A DNA stretch of 64,000 bases from the NCBI GenBank assembly GCA_016706255.1, contig JADJJZ010000006.1, positions 372,001-436,000 of the forward strand, read 5' to 3'. How positions within the stretch are numbered: the first letter of the stretch is position 1; each line of letters begins with the position of its first letter. Below are positions 62,979 to 64,000 of this stretch, piece by piece. The translations under genes and the position numbers were made by a program. Below the pieces are notes generated by a model. It was not told where the DNA came from, did not search any database, and saw only the letters and a list, made by a program, of their open reading frames with translations. This stretch comes from Bacteroidota bacterium. GTDB lineage: Bacteria > Bacteroidota > Bacteroidia > Chitinophagales > BACL12.

Positions 62979-63800
62979 ATGGCTGCTATAAAGAAGAATA
63001 AGGATGAGATGTCGTTTATGGACCATCTCGAGGATTTACGTTGGCATTTAGTAAGAATTGCTGTTGTTATACTATTATTCAGCATTGTGTTTTTAGTATT
63101 TCCGCAGTTTATTTTTGATAAGATTATTCTTGCGCCAAAAAGTCCCGATTTTATTACCTACAAATTGTTTTGCGATTTAGGTGAACGATTTGGGATTAGC
63201 GGTTTATGTTATACTACATTAGATTATAAACTGGTTTATCTCGATTTATCATCACCATTTTTGTTATACATTAAAATTGCCTTTATGGCAGGGGTGATAT
63301 TCGCTTTTCCTTATATATTATGGGAAATATGGCGTTTTGTAAAACCTGCTTTGCACGATAATGAAAAAAATAATTTAGGTGGGGTGATTTTAATTGCAAC
63401 ATTATTATTTTATGTGGGTGCAATGTTTGGATACTTTTTGATGGCACCTTTTTCGATCAACTTTTTAGCAACTTTTAGTTTGAGTAGTCAGATTGAAAAT
63501 CAATTTACCTTCGATTCTTATCTGGGTATTTTAACGGGAATGGTTTTGTGGACAGGAGTGATTTTCGAAATTCCGATGGTGGCTTACTTCCTTGCAAAAC
63601 TCGGTTTGTTGGGAAGAGATTTTTTAGCTAAAAACAGGAAATATGCATTTGTTGTTGCGCTTGTGCTTGCAGCGATAATTACGCCTTCAGGGGATGCTTT
63701 TAGTCTGTTTTTGGTTGCGATGCCGCTGTGGTTGTTGTATGAAGTGAGTATTGTTGTTGTAAAAGTGGTTGAGCGTAGACGGTTAAAGAGTTTGGAATAA
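62979..63800 (+). CDS. tatC: Sec-independent protein translocase subunit TatC
   Basis: 273 residues with six predicted membrane segments. TatC recognises twin-arginine signal peptides and, with TatA, moves folded proteins over the inner membrane. Seen: the N-terminal MSFMDHLEDLRWHLVR motif, PFLLYIKIAFMAGVIFAFPYILWEIWRFVKPAL with the conserved FPY...EIWRFV core, and TGVIFEIPMVAYFLAK. A periplasmic loop insert (~residues 50-85) is typical of Bacteroidota TatC. No tatA/B gene is adjacent. A strong terminator follows. Confidence 0.97.
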   Translation: MAAIKKNKDEMSFMDHLEDLRWHLVRIAVVILLFSIVFLVFPQFIFDKIILAPKSPDFITYKLFCDLGERFGISGLCYTTLDYKLVYLDLSSPFLLYIKIAFMAGVIFAFPYILWEIWRFVKPALHDNEKNNLGGVILIATLLFYVGAMFGYFLMAPFSINFLATFSLSSQIENQFTFDSYLGILTGMVLWTGVIFEIPMVAYFLAKLGLLGRDFLAKNRKYAFVVALVLAAIITPSGDAFSLFLVAMPLWLLYEVSIVVVKVVERRRLKSLE

Positions 63801-63826
63801 GGATTATCAATTGAAATAAAGTAATT

Positions 63827-63864
63827 AATCCCAACATGCTGATGTGTGTTGGGATTTTTTTTTC
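63827..63864 (+). terminator. intrinsic terminator after tatC
   Basis: AATCCCAACA pairs perfectly with TGTTGGGATT around TGCTGATGTG, followed by a run of nine or more T residues. Confidence 0.93.
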
Positions 63865-63909
63865 TTGCGTCAGGGTGCGGATAAATTTTACTGAATTTGG
63901 TATGGAAGG

Positions 63910-64000
63910 CATTGTTGCTCTTGTGTCACCCCTGCCTCGTCCGGCAGGTAAATCTACGAGGTTCTACCGATTCCTAGGGGGCTGGCTTGTTACCAATCTT
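63910..64000 (+). repeat. further copy of the 47-kb tandem repeat unit, cut by the window end
   Basis: CTTGTGTCACCCCTGCCTCG, TCCGGCAGGTAAATCTACG, AGGTTCTACCGATTCCTAGG and GGCTTGTTACCAATCTT follow the same order as the units at 47.3-48.3 kb. This shows the family is dispersed, not confined to one array. Confidence 0.9.

Overview
The window reads as chromosomal DNA from a member of the Bacteroidota, probably an environmental Chitinophagales/Saprospiria-type relative; that placement is inferred. Evidence seen: low G+C, several secreted proteins ending in type IX secretion (T9SS) C-terminal sorting domains with the YPNP motif, promoters of the Bacteroidota TTG / TAnnTTTG type, very short leaders, and a gene set (Bacteroidota-type DsbD, tail-fibre/S74 secreted protein, CotH/lamin-tail protein, HPPD-homogentisate dioxygenase) usual for the phylum. 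No rRNA, tRNA, CRISPR array or prophage was recognised.

Layout. 0.1-3.7 kb: two overlapping secreted-protein genes, the first a predicted glycoside hydrolase whose signal peptide is interrupted by a stop codon. 3.9-8.2 kb: recA, an M2 (ACE-like) peptidase and a possible lipoprotein. 8.5-14.2 kb, minus strand: dsbD, purQ, a DUF6427-like membrane protein and an unknown exported protein. 14.3-19.1 kb: an oligopeptide ABC transporter lacking ATPase genes. 19.2-25.8 kb: TIGR01777 epimerase, a repeat-filled intergenic kilobase, a VWA protein, a small lipoprotein, nitronate monooxygenase and a nucleotidyltransferase. 26-36 kb: four T9SS cargo genes, the last two a tandem duplication with a nearly identical 3' end. 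36.2-46.9 kb: glyA, a MORN-repeat protein, a barrel-like protein, a giant S74/tail-fibre protein, a decayed gene, hflX, an acyltransferase and comF. 47-49.4 kb: a non-coding block of tandem and inverted repeats. 49.4-51.8 kb: tyrosine catabolism (hpd-hmgA). 51.8-57.2 kb: a graveyard of IS3, IS21 and IS4 remnants around one T9SS cargo gene. 57.2-63.8 kb: tnaA, radA divergent from a HerA/DUF853 ATPase, an OmpA lipoprotein and tatC.

How the genes fit together. Housekeeping genes (recA, radA, glyA, purQ, hflX, tatC, comF) alternate with cell-envelope and secreted proteins that would be made by Sec/SPII export, folded with help from DsbD and moved by T9SS. Peptide uptake (opp), periplasmic M2 peptidase, tryptophanase and the tyrosine/homogentisate route suggest growth on proteins and amino acids.

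Most notable non-coding signal: four intergenic copies (plus a 3' fragment) of an element of about 100-220 nt that begins TAGCCC and ends in GCTCC or a close variant. Its internal stem keeps pairing through compensatory base changes between copies, which is what a structured RNA or RNA-forming mobile repeat would show. Other dispersed repeat families fill the gaps at 20-21, 38-39 and 47-49 kb.
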